64,000 nucleotides of DNA from JAJFUE01 sp039683515 (GCA_039683515.1 JBDKRG010000047.1:12133-76132); one strand, 5' to 3'. Numbered from the stretch's first letter, positions 25,771-35,057 are shown. Numbers and translations: made by a program. Notes: generated by a model from the sequence alone, not told the origin.

Positions 25771-25814
25771 GTCCTGGGTCCTGAGTCCTGGGTCCTGAGT
25801 CCTGGGTCCTGAGT
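25762..25814. repeat. GTCCTGAGTCCTGG tandem repeat at the ftsL stop
   Basis: Six to seven alternating GTCCTGG/GTCCTGA 7-mers begin within the last codons of ftsL (CAGGACTGA) and run 45 bases into the spacer. The first unit forms a palindrome with the coding end (CAGGACTGAGTCCTG). Confidence 0.9.
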
Positions 25815-26433
25815 TTTTGAAGATTACCTGAAGGAGGTAAACAGTTTCGCTCCACGGTTTGGCACGCGCGCCCGCACCCGTAACCCCGTAGCCACTGTTT
25901 TCGCTGCTACCGCTGTTCTACTCCGAGACGCGCACAGGTGCTGACCAGGACGACCCACACCGCAGCCCGAGTTCCCGCTGATCACCGTTCCCGCTCCCGC
26001 TGCCCGCAGACCGCACACAACTTTGGGGCCGTCCGTTCCATCGACTGTCGCAAGCTCGCGGGTTTCATTGAAACCCGGCCGCCTGCCAAGCTCGATCCCC
26101 TGCCGAACCCTTTACCGCTGCTCATCACGCGCTGGTCAACTGTGGAGCCGCCAGGCAAGCTGTCCCGAACGCAATCCGCCCGCCCCGGTGACGGGACGGG
26201 CGGCCTGAGACAGCACTGGGGGCCGGACCGCAACCGAGAATGCCTTCTTCTCGCGGCCCGCCCCCTGCCTGGTGAATCAATTTAAAGATTAATATTTGGG
26301 AATATACAATTTAAAAGTGAGATACATCCAGTATTCGTGATGCCCAAGTCCGTAATTCCGTTTTAATTTTTGGTCCTCCCTTTTACCTTGAAACCAGTCC
26401 GCCCGGCGCCCGCGCGCGGGGGTAACCTCTATT
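25815..26433. other. 619-base gene-free stretch between ftsL and ftsI
   Basis: No supported coding region on either strand. It holds an AGGAGG without a convincing start (25831-25836), a perfect 8-bp hairpin CGGGTTTC/GAAACCCG near 26057-26077, a GC-rich hairpin near 26178-26206, and an AT-rich stretch at 26277-26320 containing TACAAT (26305-26310), a possible -10 for ftsI with only a weak -35. It could be a structured leader, a small RNA or a decayed gene; nothing fits RNase P RNA, tmRNA or SRP RNA signatures. Confidence 0.4.
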
Positions 26434-28506
26434 ATGTTCCAGAAAACCTACCGCCTCCGGCTGATCCTGCTGGCCACGCTGAGCCTGGGCGTCTACGGCG
26501 CCATCGAGGCCCGGCTCTTCCACTTGCAGGTGCGCCACAACCAGGACTACGTCGCCGCCGCCAGCGACCAGCAGAACCGCGTGATCGTCCTCAAGCCCTC
26601 GCGCGGCGACATCCTGGACTGCAACGGCACGCCGCTGGCCAAGAGCTCGTTCCGCAACACGATCGTCCTCGACACGCGCCAGCTGGACAAGCCGTCCAAG
26701 GACCTGATCAAGGACCTGGCCAAGGCGCTGCGCCGCTCCGAGGACCGCGTCCGCGAATACTGGAAGAAGCCCGGTTACAAATACGTCTACCGCATGGCCG
26801 AGGACGAGGTCAGCACCGGCGTCCAGATGGTCGCCGAGCGCCACCAGCTCCCGCCGGGACTCGTCGTGTTCGAGCGCGAAAGCAAGCGCATCTACCCCTA
26901 CGACCGGCTCGCCTGCCACATCATCGGCTTCACCAAGCCCGACGAGGGGGGCGACAACATCGGCCAGGCAGGCATCGAGGAGCTCTACGACCGCGAGCTG
27001 AAGGGGGCGTGGAGCAAGCTGACCGTCCCGGCCTACTCCTACGGCAAGCCGCTGGCGCCGATCGACCGGGCCGCGATCGACGCCACCTACGGCAACACGC
27101 TCGTCCTGACGCTCAACTCCGAGATCCAGATGTTCGCCGAGAACGTGCTGCGCCGGCAGGTCAACGCCATGGGCGCGCGCGGCGGCACGGTGATCGTCAT
27201 CGACGTGCCGACCGGCGGCATCCTGGCCATGGCCAACTGCCCCGACTTCGACCTCAACGACTTCGGCCGCTACGCCACCGAGGCCCCCGAGACGCTGCGC
27301 AACCGCGCCCTGACCGACCCCTACGAAATCGGCTCGGTCATGAAGATCTTCACCACCTCGATCCTGCTCGACCAGGGGCTCCTCTCGGTCAACGAGACGG
27401 TCAACGGCATGGGGGGCTCGGTCCAGATCCACGGGCGCGTCATCAAGGACGTCCACCCGCTCGGCGCCGTCCCGTTCCCGAAGGCGTTCGCCGAGTCGAG
27501 CAACGTCGTCATGGCCCTGCTGAGTGAGCGGATCGAGCCGTCGCTCTACTACAAATCGCTTTTCCGTCTCGGCGCCGGCCGCGACACGGGGATCGACCTG
27601 CCGGGCGAAGGCCACGGCAAGCTGCGCGACGTCGACATCTGGACGGCGCAGTCGCGCGCCTCGCTGGCGATCGGTTACGAAACCTCGCTGACCCCGATGC
27701 AGGTGGCGAGCGCCCTTCAGTCGATCGGCAACGACGGCAAGCGCCTGCGCCCGCACCTCGTCAAGGAGATCCGCACCCAGCGCGGCGACGTCGTCAAGCG
27801 GATCGAGCCCGAGCTGATCGACCGGACCATCAGCCCGGCCGTCGCGGCCACCGTGCGCGAGTTGATGCAGGGGGTCGTCGAAGGCGAAGAGGGCACCGGC
27901 TTCCTTTACGCGCGCATCCCCGGCTACAGCGTCGGCGGCAAGACCGGCACCGCGGTCAAGCAACTCGAGCGCGACGGCCGCAAGCAGTATCTGGCCGGTT
28001 TCGCCGGCCTCGTCCCGCTCTCGAAGCCGCGGATCGCCATCTACGTCTGCATCGACGAGCCGCAGAACGCCAAATACGGCGGCCAGGTCTCGGGCCCGGT
28101 CTTCAAGGAAGTGGCGATGAACGCCCTGCACCTGCTCCAGATCCCGCCCGACCGCCCCGAGGAAAAGGCGCTGGCCGACGCCGCCGCGCTGGCCGCGCTC
28201 CCGGCCATCCCGACCGCGCAACCGACGCCCGACCCGATGCCGTACCTGCCGTACATGGACGAGTATGTGGGAGCCGACACCGGCCCGAAGATGCCAAACC
28301 TCGAGGGCCTCACGATTGTCGATGTTCTGGAGAGGCTTGCAAAACTCGGGATTCACGCTAAAATACGGGGGTCGGGAGTGGCCGTCAGCCAGGAGCCTCC
28401 GGCCGGCGCCCCAGTCCCTCAATCGGGCGAGGCGCTCGTGGTTTTCGCCCACCCGAGTGAAGCCGCCCGCACGCGCCAGGCGCAAGTCGTTGTCGCCGCG
28501 CATTGA
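26434..28506 (+). CDS. ftsI: Septal class B penicillin-binding protein with PASTA domain
   Basis: 690-aa transpeptidase that cross-links septal peptidoglycan. One membrane anchor at about 9-26, then the dimerisation domain (QNRVIVLKPSRGDILD at about 47-62). The transpeptidase domain has S301-V-M-K304, S355-S-N357 and K503-T-G505, the three classical motifs. A Pro-rich linker (about 585-615) leads to one C-terminal PASTA repeat (about 628-680; PNLEGLTIVDVLERL). A PASTA tail is more typical of Gram-positive and some deep-branching PBPs than of proteobacterial FtsI. The start at 26434 has only a distant GGGGG. Next gene murE starts 15 bases after its stop. Confidence 0.9.
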   Translation: MFQKTYRLRLILLATLSLGVYGAIEARLFHLQVRHNQDYVAAASDQQNRVIVLKPSRGDILDCNGTPLAKSSFRNTIVLDTRQLDKPSKDLIKDLAKALRRSEDRVREYWKKPGYKYVYRMAEDEVSTGVQMVAERHQLPPGLVVFERESKRIYPYDRLACHIIGFTKPDEGGDNIGQAGIEELYDRELKGAWSKLTVPAYSYGKPLAPIDRAAIDATYGNTLVLTLNSEIQMFAENVLRRQVNAMGARGGTVIVIDVPTGGILAMANCPDFDLNDFGRYATEAPETLRNRALTDPYEIGSVMKIFTTSILLDQGLLSVNETVNGMGGSVQIHGRVIKDVHPLGAVPFPKAFAESSNVVMALLSERIEPSLYYKSLFRLGAGRDTGIDLPGEGHGKLRDVDIWTAQSRASLAIGYETSLTPMQVASALQSIGNDGKRLRPHLVKEIRTQRGDVVKRIEPELIDRTISPAVAATVRELMQGVVEGEEGTGFLYARIPGYSVGGKTGTAVKQLERDGRKQYLAGFAGLVPLSKPRIAIYVCIDEPQNAKYGGQVSGPVFKEVAMNALHLLQIPPDRPEEKALADAAALAALPAIPTAQPTPDPMPYLPYMDEYVGADTGPKMPNLEGLTIVDVLERLAKLGIHAKIRGSGVAVSQEPPAGAPVPQSGEALVVFAHPSEAARTRQAQVVVAAH

Positions 28507-28521
28507 GGACCGATAGATAAC

Positions 28522-30015
28522 ATGCCCATTCCCCTGAAAGCTTTGCTGGCCGAAGCCAATCTGCGGGCCGGCTCGCCCGTTCCCCCTGATCTGCAAATCA
28601 CCTCGGTGACCGAGGATTCGCGCCGCTGCGGCCCGGGCGTCCTGTTCGTGGCGATCGAGGGCAACGCCGCCGACGGCAACCAGTTCCTGGCCGACGCCGC
28701 CGGCCGCGGCGCGGCCGCCGCGCTCGTCGGCCACCGCGACGGCGTCCCCACCCCGCTGCCGTGCATCCAGGTCGACAACCCGCGCCGCGCCCTCGCGCTC
28801 TGCGCGCACAGGCTCGCCGGCGACCCGTCGCGCAAGATGACGGTCGTCGGCATCACCGGCACCAACGGCAAGACGACCGTCGCCTACATGATGGAGTCGA
28901 TCTTCAAGGCGGCCGGCATGGAGCCGGGCGTCCTGACGACGGTCAACATGCGCTGGAAGGGCAAGATCGAGGTCGCCAACCAGACGACGCCGTCGCCGAC
29001 CGTCATCGCCGACCGCATGGCGCGCATGCAGGCCGACGGCGTCCGCGCCGTGGCGATGGAAGTCAGCTCGCACGCCCTCGACCAGCACCGCTGCGACGGG
29101 ATCCGGTTCGCCGCCGGCGCCCTCACGAATTTCACGCAGGACCACCTCGACTACCACAAGGACATGCCGACCTACAAGAAGGCCAAGGAGCGGTTTTTCA
29201 CCGAGGTCCTGGCGGCCAACCCCGAGGCGGTCGCCGTCCTGAACATCGACGACGCGGCCGGGCGCGAATTCCGCAACTCGAGCCTCAGCCGGCGCAAGAT
29301 CGGCTACTCGCTCAGCCACGGCACGACCGACCTGAGCGTGCGCAGCCTGCGCTGCCACACCCGCGGCGGGATGAAGATCACCGCCTCCTGGGAGGGGCGC
29401 GAGATCGAGATCGACACGCCGCTGACCGGCCTGTTCAACGCGATCAACTGCCTGACGGCCACGGCGCTGTCGCTCGCCGTCGGGATCGACATCGACGCGA
29501 TCCGCGAGGGGCTCGCGCGGATGACCGGGGCGCCGGGCCGCTTCGAGCGCGTCGACGCCGGCCAGCCGTTCCCGATCATCGTCGATTACGCGCACACCCC
29601 CGACTCGCTCGAGCAGCTCCTCCTCAACGCCCGCGGCCTGGCGCGCCGGCGGCTCATCGCCGTCTTCGGCTGCGGCGGCGACCGCGACCCGCTCAAGCGC
29701 CCGCTCATGGGCCAGGCCGCCGCGCGACTGGCCCACCAGATCATCATCACCAACGACAACCCGCGCACCGAGCCCCCCGAGTCGATCGCCAAGGCGATCG
29801 CCGACGGGGTGAAGCAAAGCATCGGGCCCGACCAGAAATGGGAGATCCTCCTGGACCGCCGCGCCGCGATCCGCCGCGCCGTCGCCATGGCGCAGAAAGG
29901 CGACGTCGTCGTGCTCGCCGGCAAGGGCCACGAGGACTACCAGATCGTCGGCAAGGAAAAACACCACTTCGACGACAGGGAAGAAGCGAAAGCAGCTGTG
30001 AAGGCGATATCTTGA
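28522..30015 (+). CDS. murE: UDP-MurNAc-L-Ala-D-Glu:meso-diaminopimelate ligase
   Basis: 497-aa Mur ligase. ATP loop GTNGKTT at 113-119, PSPTVIADRM substrate loop, VSSHALDQHR (about 182-190) and the C-terminal DNPR motif at 412-415. DNPR at this position marks preference for meso-diaminopimelate over lysine. Length is normal. Second Mur gene of the cluster in the usual order; GAGGA lies about 11 bases upstream. Confidence 0.94.
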   Translation: MPIPLKALLAEANLRAGSPVPPDLQITSVTEDSRRCGPGVLFVAIEGNAADGNQFLADAAGRGAAAALVGHRDGVPTPLPCIQVDNPRRALALCAHRLAGDPSRKMTVVGITGTNGKTTVAYMMESIFKAAGMEPGVLTTVNMRWKGKIEVANQTTPSPTVIADRMARMQADGVRAVAMEVSSHALDQHRCDGIRFAAGALTNFTQDHLDYHKDMPTYKKAKERFFTEVLAANPEAVAVLNIDDAAGREFRNSSLSRRKIGYSLSHGTTDLSVRSLRCHTRGGMKITASWEGREIEIDTPLTGLFNAINCLTATALSLAVGIDIDAIREGLARMTGAPGRFERVDAGQPFPIIVDYAHTPDSLEQLLLNARGLARRRLIAVFGCGGDRDPLKRPLMGQAAARLAHQIIITNDNPRTEPPESIAKAIADGVKQSIGPDQKWEILLDRRAAIRRAVAMAQKGDVVVLAGKGHEDYQIVGKEKHHFDDREEAKAAVKAIS

Positions 30016-30170
30016 GAGATGAGCTTTGAGAGATGAAAGATGGGAGAAAGATATTCGACCACTGAACACACTGAACACACGGAAAACAGCAAATTTGTTT
30101 CCGTGTGTTCCGTGCCTTCCGTGGTTGAGAGATTTTAATCTCATCTCTCATCTCTCAGATCTCATCTCAA
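30012..30170. repeat. Nested repeat hairpin between murE and murF
   Basis: The outer tract of GAGAGATGA words (30012-30047) is complementary to TCATCTCTC words at 30140-30170. An inner CACTGAACACACTGAACACACGG tract pairs with CCGTGTGTTCCGTGCCTTCCGTGG. It starts within the last codon and stop of murE and fills the whole spacer up to murF, giving a possible stem of well over 50 bp. Confidence 0.85.
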
Positions 30171-30184
30171 AAATGTAAATCCAC

Positions 30185-31609
30185 ATGGTCTATCATTTCA
30201 CCCCCCTCCCCCAATGGTCGCTCGCCGACGCCGCGGCCGTCATGGGCGCCGACGCCGAGCCGGGCTGGGCCGAACGGCGCTTCGGCGCGGTGTCGATGGA
30301 CTCGCGCACGATCGCGCCGGGGCAGTTCTTCCTTGCGCTGCGCGGCGAAAAACTCGACGGCCACCGCTTCGCCGCGCAGGCGGTCGGCCGCGGCGCCTCG
30401 GGCCTGATCGTCGACCGGCAGTTCGAGCCCGGCGACTGGGATCTCGACGGCGTCCCGGTGATCGTCGTCGACGACACGACGCGCGCGCTCGGCGACCTGG
30501 CCGCCGAAGTCCGCCGCCGCTGGGCCGGGCCGCTCCTGGCGATCTCCGGCAGCGCCGGCAAGACCACCACGCGCCGCCTCGTCGCGACCGCGCTTTCGCG
30601 CCACATGAAGACCCTCGAGCCGATCAAGAATTACAACAACCTGATCGGCATGCCGCTGACGCTCCTCGAGCTGGCCGACCACCGGGCGGCCGTCATGGAG
30701 CTCGGCATGAACCAGCCCGGCGAGCTGCGCCGGCTCTCCGAGATCGCGCACCCCTCGGCCGCCGTCCTGACCAACATCGGCACGGCCCACATCGGCATGT
30801 TCGGCTCGCAGGCGGCGCTGTCGGCGGCCAAGCTCGACCTGTTCCGCGGCTGCGCGCCGGGCACTCCCCTGGCCGTCAACCGCACGTGCCCCAACACCAA
30901 CGGCGGCATCGGCGAGTTCATCGGCAGGCACCCGGTCATCGGCTTCAGCTGCGACGACGCGGGCCTGGCCGACGCGGTCATCCGCATCGAGAACGGCGAG
31001 CTGGCCGAGGACGGCGGCACGCGCTTCGACCTCGTGCTCCCCGCTCAAACCCTGCGCGGCCTGGAGCTGCGCCTCTTCGGCGCCTACCTGATCGAGAACG
31101 TCGCCGCGGCCGCCGCGTTGCTGCACGCCGGCGGGTTCGATCCGGCGTGGGTGGCCGACATCCTCCCCGAGTTCAAGTCCGAGCCGCTGCGCGGACAAAT
31201 CGAACATGTCGGCGGCATGACGCTCATCCTGGATTGCTACAACGCCTCGCCGGCCGGGATGGTCGGCGCGCTGGGGACGCTGATCGAGATGCCGGTGCGC
31301 GGCCGGCGCGTGCTCGTCCTGGCCGACATGCTCGAGCTCGGCGAGCGCAGCGCCGAGTTCCACAAGGCGCTCATGGCGCTGATCGCCCAGATGCCCGGCG
31401 CGGTCCTGTTCGGCCTCGGCCCGCGGATGAGCGCGCTGGCCGAAGAGCTCAAGGGCCTGGGCCGGCCCGCGCGCGGGTTCGACGACCGCGACGAGATGGC
31501 CGAGGCGCTGGCCGCCGAGCTGCGCCCGGGCGACGCCGTCCTGTTCAAGGGCGCGCACGCGTTCGGCCTCGAGCGCGCCGCCGAGAAAATTCTGGGAACC
31601 TGTTCGTAG
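30185..31609 (+). CDS. murF: UDP-MurNAc-tripeptide:D-Ala-D-Ala ligase
   Basis: 474-aa Mur ligase that adds D-Ala-D-Ala to the tripeptide. N-terminal SMDSRTIAPGQFFLAL, ATP loop GSAGKTTT at 122-129, NYNNLIGMPLTLL, MELGMNQPGEL and NIGTAHIGMFGS are all MurF signatures. The late KGAHAFGLE replaces the usual KGSR/KGS motif with Ala. No clear Shine-Dalgarno precedes the ATG because the spacer is repeat. Confidence 0.93.
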   Translation: MVYHFTPLPQWSLADAAAVMGADAEPGWAERRFGAVSMDSRTIAPGQFFLALRGEKLDGHRFAAQAVGRGASGLIVDRQFEPGDWDLDGVPVIVVDDTTRALGDLAAEVRRRWAGPLLAISGSAGKTTTRRLVATALSRHMKTLEPIKNYNNLIGMPLTLLELADHRAAVMELGMNQPGELRRLSEIAHPSAAVLTNIGTAHIGMFGSQAALSAAKLDLFRGCAPGTPLAVNRTCPNTNGGIGEFIGRHPVIGFSCDDAGLADAVIRIENGELAEDGGTRFDLVLPAQTLRGLELRLFGAYLIENVAAAAALLHAGGFDPAWVADILPEFKSEPLRGQIEHVGGMTLILDCYNASPAGMVGALGTLIEMPVRGRRVLVLADMLELGERSAEFHKALMALIAQMPGAVLFGLGPRMSALAEELKGLGRPARGFDDRDEMAEALAAELRPGDAVLFKGAHAFGLERAAEKILGTCS

Positions 31610-31672
31610 TCCCGCCTTGAGGCGGAATCACCCGTGAGAAACAGCGGTTGCAGCGAAGGGACATAGAGGGCG

Positions 31673-32824
31673 ATGTTGATTCTGATTCTGGACTGGTTGC
31701 GCGCGTGGCTCGGCGACGGGCTTGAAAAGCTCGGCCCGTGGCGCGTGCTCACCTACAACAGCGTGCGCGCCGCGCTCGCCCTGACGTTGTCGTTCGGCAT
31801 CACGCTCCTGATCGGCCCGCGCGTCATCCGCTGGCTGCGCGCGCTCAAGGCCGGCCAGGTCATCCGCCACTCCAAGGGCGTCGGCGCCGTCGACCTCTCG
31901 CAAATGCACGGCTTCAAGGCCGGCACGCCGACCATGGGCGGCCTGCTCATGATGTTCTCGCTCGTCATGCCCGTCTTTCTTTTCTGCCGCCTGTCGAGCC
32001 TCCACGTCTGGCTCCTCCTCGCGATGACCATCGGCTACGGCGCGCTCGGCTTCTGGGACGACTACCTCAAAATCGTGAAGAAAAACCATTTCGGCGTCTC
32101 GCCGCGCGGCAAGCTGCTCGTGCAGGCCGGCCTGGCGCTCGTCCTCGGCATGACGCTGACGTGGGGCGACTGGCAGGTCAGCTACGTGCAGGCGCCGGGC
32201 TCGACCGGCTACCCGTACCTGCTCGTCCCGCTCTTCAAGAACATCTACTACTCCATGGGCTGGTGGTATATCCCGTACGTGATGCTCGTCCTCCTCGCCA
32301 CGAGCAACGCCGTGAACCTCACCGACGGCCTCGACGGCCTCGCCATCGGCGTCTCGATCAGCTCGATCGTGGCGTTCCTGTTCATCGGCTACCTCGTCTC
32401 GCGCTTCGACTACGCCAAGTACCTCTACGTCCCGCACATCCGCGACGGCGGCGAGATCGTCGTCTTCCTCGCGGCGCTCCTGGGAGCCTCGCTCGGGTTC
32501 CTGTGGTACAACGCGCACCCGGCCGAGGTCTTCATGGGCGACACCGGATCGATGATGCTCGGCGGCGCGCTCGGCACCACGGCGCTCCTGCTCAAGCAGG
32601 AGCTGCTGCTGGTCGTCATCGGCGGCGTGTTCGTGATGGAAGCCGCCTCGGTCATCCTGCAGGTCGGCTGCTACAAGTGCACGCGGACGCGCCTCTTCCG
32701 GATGTCGCCGCTCCACCACCACTTCGAAAAATGCGGCCTGCACGAAAGCAAGATCATCATCCGCTTCTGGGTCGTCTCCTGGATCCTCGCCATGGCCGGC
32801 ATCGCGATGTTGAAACTGCGGTAA
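31673..32824 (+). CDS. mraY: Phospho-MurNAc-pentapeptide-transferase
   Basis: 383-aa membrane enzyme making lipid I on undecaprenyl phosphate, with ten expected transmembrane helices. GTPTMGGL at about 84-91, catalytic Asp pair D129-D130 in FWDDYLK, NAVNLTDGLDGLA, FMGDTGSM and the HHHFE motif near 340 are all present. GAGGGCG precedes the ATG. It is the last dcw gene here; the usual murD, ftsW, murG and murC do not follow, and the next gene is convergent. Confidence 0.95.
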   Translation: MLILILDWLRAWLGDGLEKLGPWRVLTYNSVRAALALTLSFGITLLIGPRVIRWLRALKAGQVIRHSKGVGAVDLSQMHGFKAGTPTMGGLLMMFSLVMPVFLFCRLSSLHVWLLLAMTIGYGALGFWDDYLKIVKKNHFGVSPRGKLLVQAGLALVLGMTLTWGDWQVSYVQAPGSTGYPYLLVPLFKNIYYSMGWWYIPYVMLVLLATSNAVNLTDGLDGLAIGVSISSIVAFLFIGYLVSRFDYAKYLYVPHIRDGGEIVVFLAALLGASLGFLWYNAHPAEVFMGDTGSMMLGGALGTTALLLKQELLLVVIGGVFVMEAASVILQVGCYKCTRTRLFRMSPLHHHFEKCGLHESKIIIRFWVVSWILAMAGIAMLKLR

Positions 32825-32832
32825 GGTTTTCC

Positions 32833-32902
32833 AACCACGGAATACACTGAAGACACGGAAAGAATTCATATCAATTCCGTGTGGTCCGTGTATTCCGTGG
32901 TT
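32833..32902. terminator. Repeat hairpin between convergent mraY and murJ
   Basis: Arms 32833-32847 and 32888-32902 are perfect 15-bp reverse complements of CCACGGAATACAC words, with an inner CACGGAA/TTCCGTG pair. It lies between two stop codons, 86 bases apart, and is closely similar to 12700-12764, also between convergent genes. Confidence 0.6.
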
Positions 32903-32910
32903 GAAATTTC

Positions 32911-34935
32911 TTACGCCGTCTTTCTTCTGAGTTTCTTGAGCACCAGGTTCACGGCCGCTTCGGAATCGGGGACGCCCAGCGCGTGCACGAGCGCGAAATA
33001 CCCGGCCGCGACCGCCGCGATGACCGGCAGCAGATACACGGCGCGGTGGATCGTCCCCGCCGGCGCGCCGAACTGCCTGACGAGCAGGAAGTAAATCGCC
33101 CAGCCCGCGCCGTTGGTGACGAGCGCCGCCAGCAGGCATTTCCATATCGTCTCGCCGATGCGCGGGCGCAGCCCCAGCACCGCCGGCCCCATCGTCTTGC
33201 GCATGTAATGGTCGAGCGAGAAGTGCAGCGCGAACCCGCCGAGCGTGAACGCGAGGGCGAGGCCGCCCTGGTTCATCCCCGTGCACGACGTGAAGAACCA
33301 GCAGCCCAGCACGTTGACGATCATCGAAATGGCCGAGCACTTGAGCGGCGAGACGAGGTCCTGCCGCGCGTAGAACAGCCGCGACGAAAGCTGCGCCCAG
33401 CTCATCGGCAGCAGCACGGGAGCGTAAAAGAAGATCGCCTGGTAGGTGCCATACGAGGCCCGCGGGCCGAAGATCCCGCGCTCGAGCAGGAGCGCCACGA
33501 TCGGCAGGCCGAAGATCATCAGCCCCACCGCGGCCGGCGTCATGACGATGATTTCGAGCCGCTTGGAAAACGCCATCACGTCGCCCAGTTCCTCCATGCG
33601 CCCCTCGAGCATGTAGGCCGTCAGCTGCGGCAGCATCGCCGTCGCCATGGCCGTCGCGGTCAGCGCCAGCGGGAACTGGATGAGCCGGTCGGCATACGAC
33701 AGGCACGAGCGCAAGCCATCGTCGAGCCGCATCGAGAAGTAGCCGACGACGGCGATGTTGATCTGGACGAGGAACAGGCTCGCCATCCCGACGCCGAGCA
33801 TGCGCAGCAGTTTCCGCAGCTGCGGGTCGCGCGGCGACATCGTCGCCTGCCAGCCCCAGCCGTGCGCCCGCAGCGACGGGATCATGATCACGATGCGCAG
33901 GAACGCCCCGGCCAGGACCGCCCACGACAGCCAGACGACCGAGCGCGAGATCGGCGCCTTGCACGCCAGCGCCAGCGCGCCGGCCGCGATCATCGCCACG
34001 TTCAGCATGACCGACCCCAGCGATGGCGTCGTGAAGCTGCGCAGCGCGTGCAGCGCCCCCATCATCAGCGACGCCACCGTCAGCATGATCACGTACGGGA
34101 ACATGATGCGCGTCATCCGCTCGCCGATCGCGAGATACTGCTCGAGCGTCCACGCGAGCTCTTTTTCGTAGGCCTCGTTGAGGAGCCGGCGGTTGGTTTC
34201 GACCAGTTCCCGGGGGGCGAGGGCCGCGGCCCGGGCCGCGAGGCCGGCCACGTCGCCGTCCATCTGGACGCCGGCGAAGCGCTCGGGGGTGTAAAGCGTC
34301 GGCTTGACCAGTTCGCGGTTGAACAGGGCGGCGACCCCGGCGAGGACCGCCGGCGCGACCTTGTGCTTCTTGTCGGCCGCGGCGCCTTTGGCCTCGGCCT
34401 CGATCCGCGCGCGCAGCTCGGGGCCGGCCTGCGCGGCGAAGTATTCCGAGACGGGGTCGGCGGGGTGCGCCAGACGCTGAACAAGGCCGGAGGGGTCGAC
34501 GAGGTCGATCACGTCGACGAGCGGCGCGGCCACCTGGCGCGGGCATTTGGGATCGTGCTCGCGGTCGATCAGCCCCTGGCCGCCAAAGACGATGAAAACC
34601 TCGCGCGCGAAGAACCCGCCGACAAGCGTGATGACCAGCGCCACGAGCATCAGCAGGTTGGAGGCGTTGTTGAGGAACCGCCAGCCGGCGTCGGGGCCGG
34701 CCTCCTGGCGGCGCTCGGAAAACAGCGGAACGATGAACGAGGAGAGCGCGCCCTCGCCCAGGACGCGGCGCACGAGGTTGGGCAGTTGGAACGCGACCCA
34801 GAAGATGTCGGAGAGGCGGGTGCTGCCGAGCTGGGCGGCCAGGACGGCGTCGCGGATCAAGCCGGTGAAGCGCGACAGCAGGGTCAGAACCCCAACAATC
34901 CATGCCGCCTTCAGGATCTTGCGCCGCTCACTCAT
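32911..34935 (-). CDS. murJ: Lipid II flippase MurJ with a large insertion
   Basis: 674-aa MVF/MATE-fold membrane protein, about 150 residues longer than usual. The N-terminus is canonical: LTLLSRFTGLIRDAVLAAQLG (about 17-37), DIFWVAFQLPNLVRRVLGEGALSSFIVPLF. About residues 122-265 are a hydrophilic, Ala/Arg/Glu-rich insertion in the periplasmic or cytoplasmic loop before the MTRIMFPYV helix, after which the normal helices resume. MurJ flips lipid II, the product of MraY and MurG. It lies convergent to mraY, and an amidase gene lies upstream on the same strand. Confidence 0.9.
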   Translation of the reverse strand: MSERRKILKAAWIVGVLTLLSRFTGLIRDAVLAAQLGSTRLSDIFWVAFQLPNLVRRVLGEGALSSFIVPLFSERRQEAGPDAGWRFLNNASNLLMLVALVITLVGGFFAREVFIVFGGQGLIDREHDPKCPRQVAAPLVDVIDLVDPSGLVQRLAHPADPVSEYFAAQAGPELRARIEAEAKGAAADKKHKVAPAVLAGVAALFNRELVKPTLYTPERFAGVQMDGDVAGLAARAAALAPRELVETNRRLLNEAYEKELAWTLEQYLAIGERMTRIMFPYVIMLTVASLMMGALHALRSFTTPSLGSVMLNVAMIAAGALALACKAPISRSVVWLSWAVLAGAFLRIVIMIPSLRAHGWGWQATMSPRDPQLRKLLRMLGVGMASLFLVQINIAVVGYFSMRLDDGLRSCLSYADRLIQFPLALTATAMATAMLPQLTAYMLEGRMEELGDVMAFSKRLEIIVMTPAAVGLMIFGLPIVALLLERGIFGPRASYGTYQAIFFYAPVLLPMSWAQLSSRLFYARQDLVSPLKCSAISMIVNVLGCWFFTSCTGMNQGGLALAFTLGGFALHFSLDHYMRKTMGPAVLGLRPRIGETIWKCLLAALVTNGAGWAIYFLLVRQFGAPAGTIHRAVYLLPVIAAVAAGYFALVHALGVPDSEAAVNLVLKKLRRKTA

Positions 34936-34990
34936 GGGCCAATAGCTTACCGGCCGATGAAAACATTATCAAGCGGGACAATTCGTACGT

Positions 34991-35055
34991 CGTGCTCGTG
35001 CTCGTGCTCGTGCTCGTGCGTCGTAATCGTAATCGTAATCGAAACTCGAAACTCG
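34991..35055. repeat. CGTGCT / CGTAAT hexamer repeat between amidase and murJ
   Basis: Five to six CGTGCT units followed by three CGTAAT and two CGAAACT units. It abuts the amidase stop at 35058. Very similar to the tract at 63669-63705 and to the smaller one at 40-66. Confidence 0.9.
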
Positions 35056-35057
35056 GC

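Noticed and set aside
25938..26285. A 115-codon frame in the ftsL-ftsI spacer
   Set aside because: Composition resembles random frame, no ribosome site or family match.
26383..30144. A minus-strand open frame of 1253 codons opposite ftsI and murE
   Set aside because: Antisense shadow of well-supported genes; runs through the murE-murF repeat and the ftsL-ftsI spacer without any domain.
34991..35055. A possible CRISPR array
   Set aside because: Units are 6-8 bases in direct tandem with no unique spacers and no cas genes nearby.
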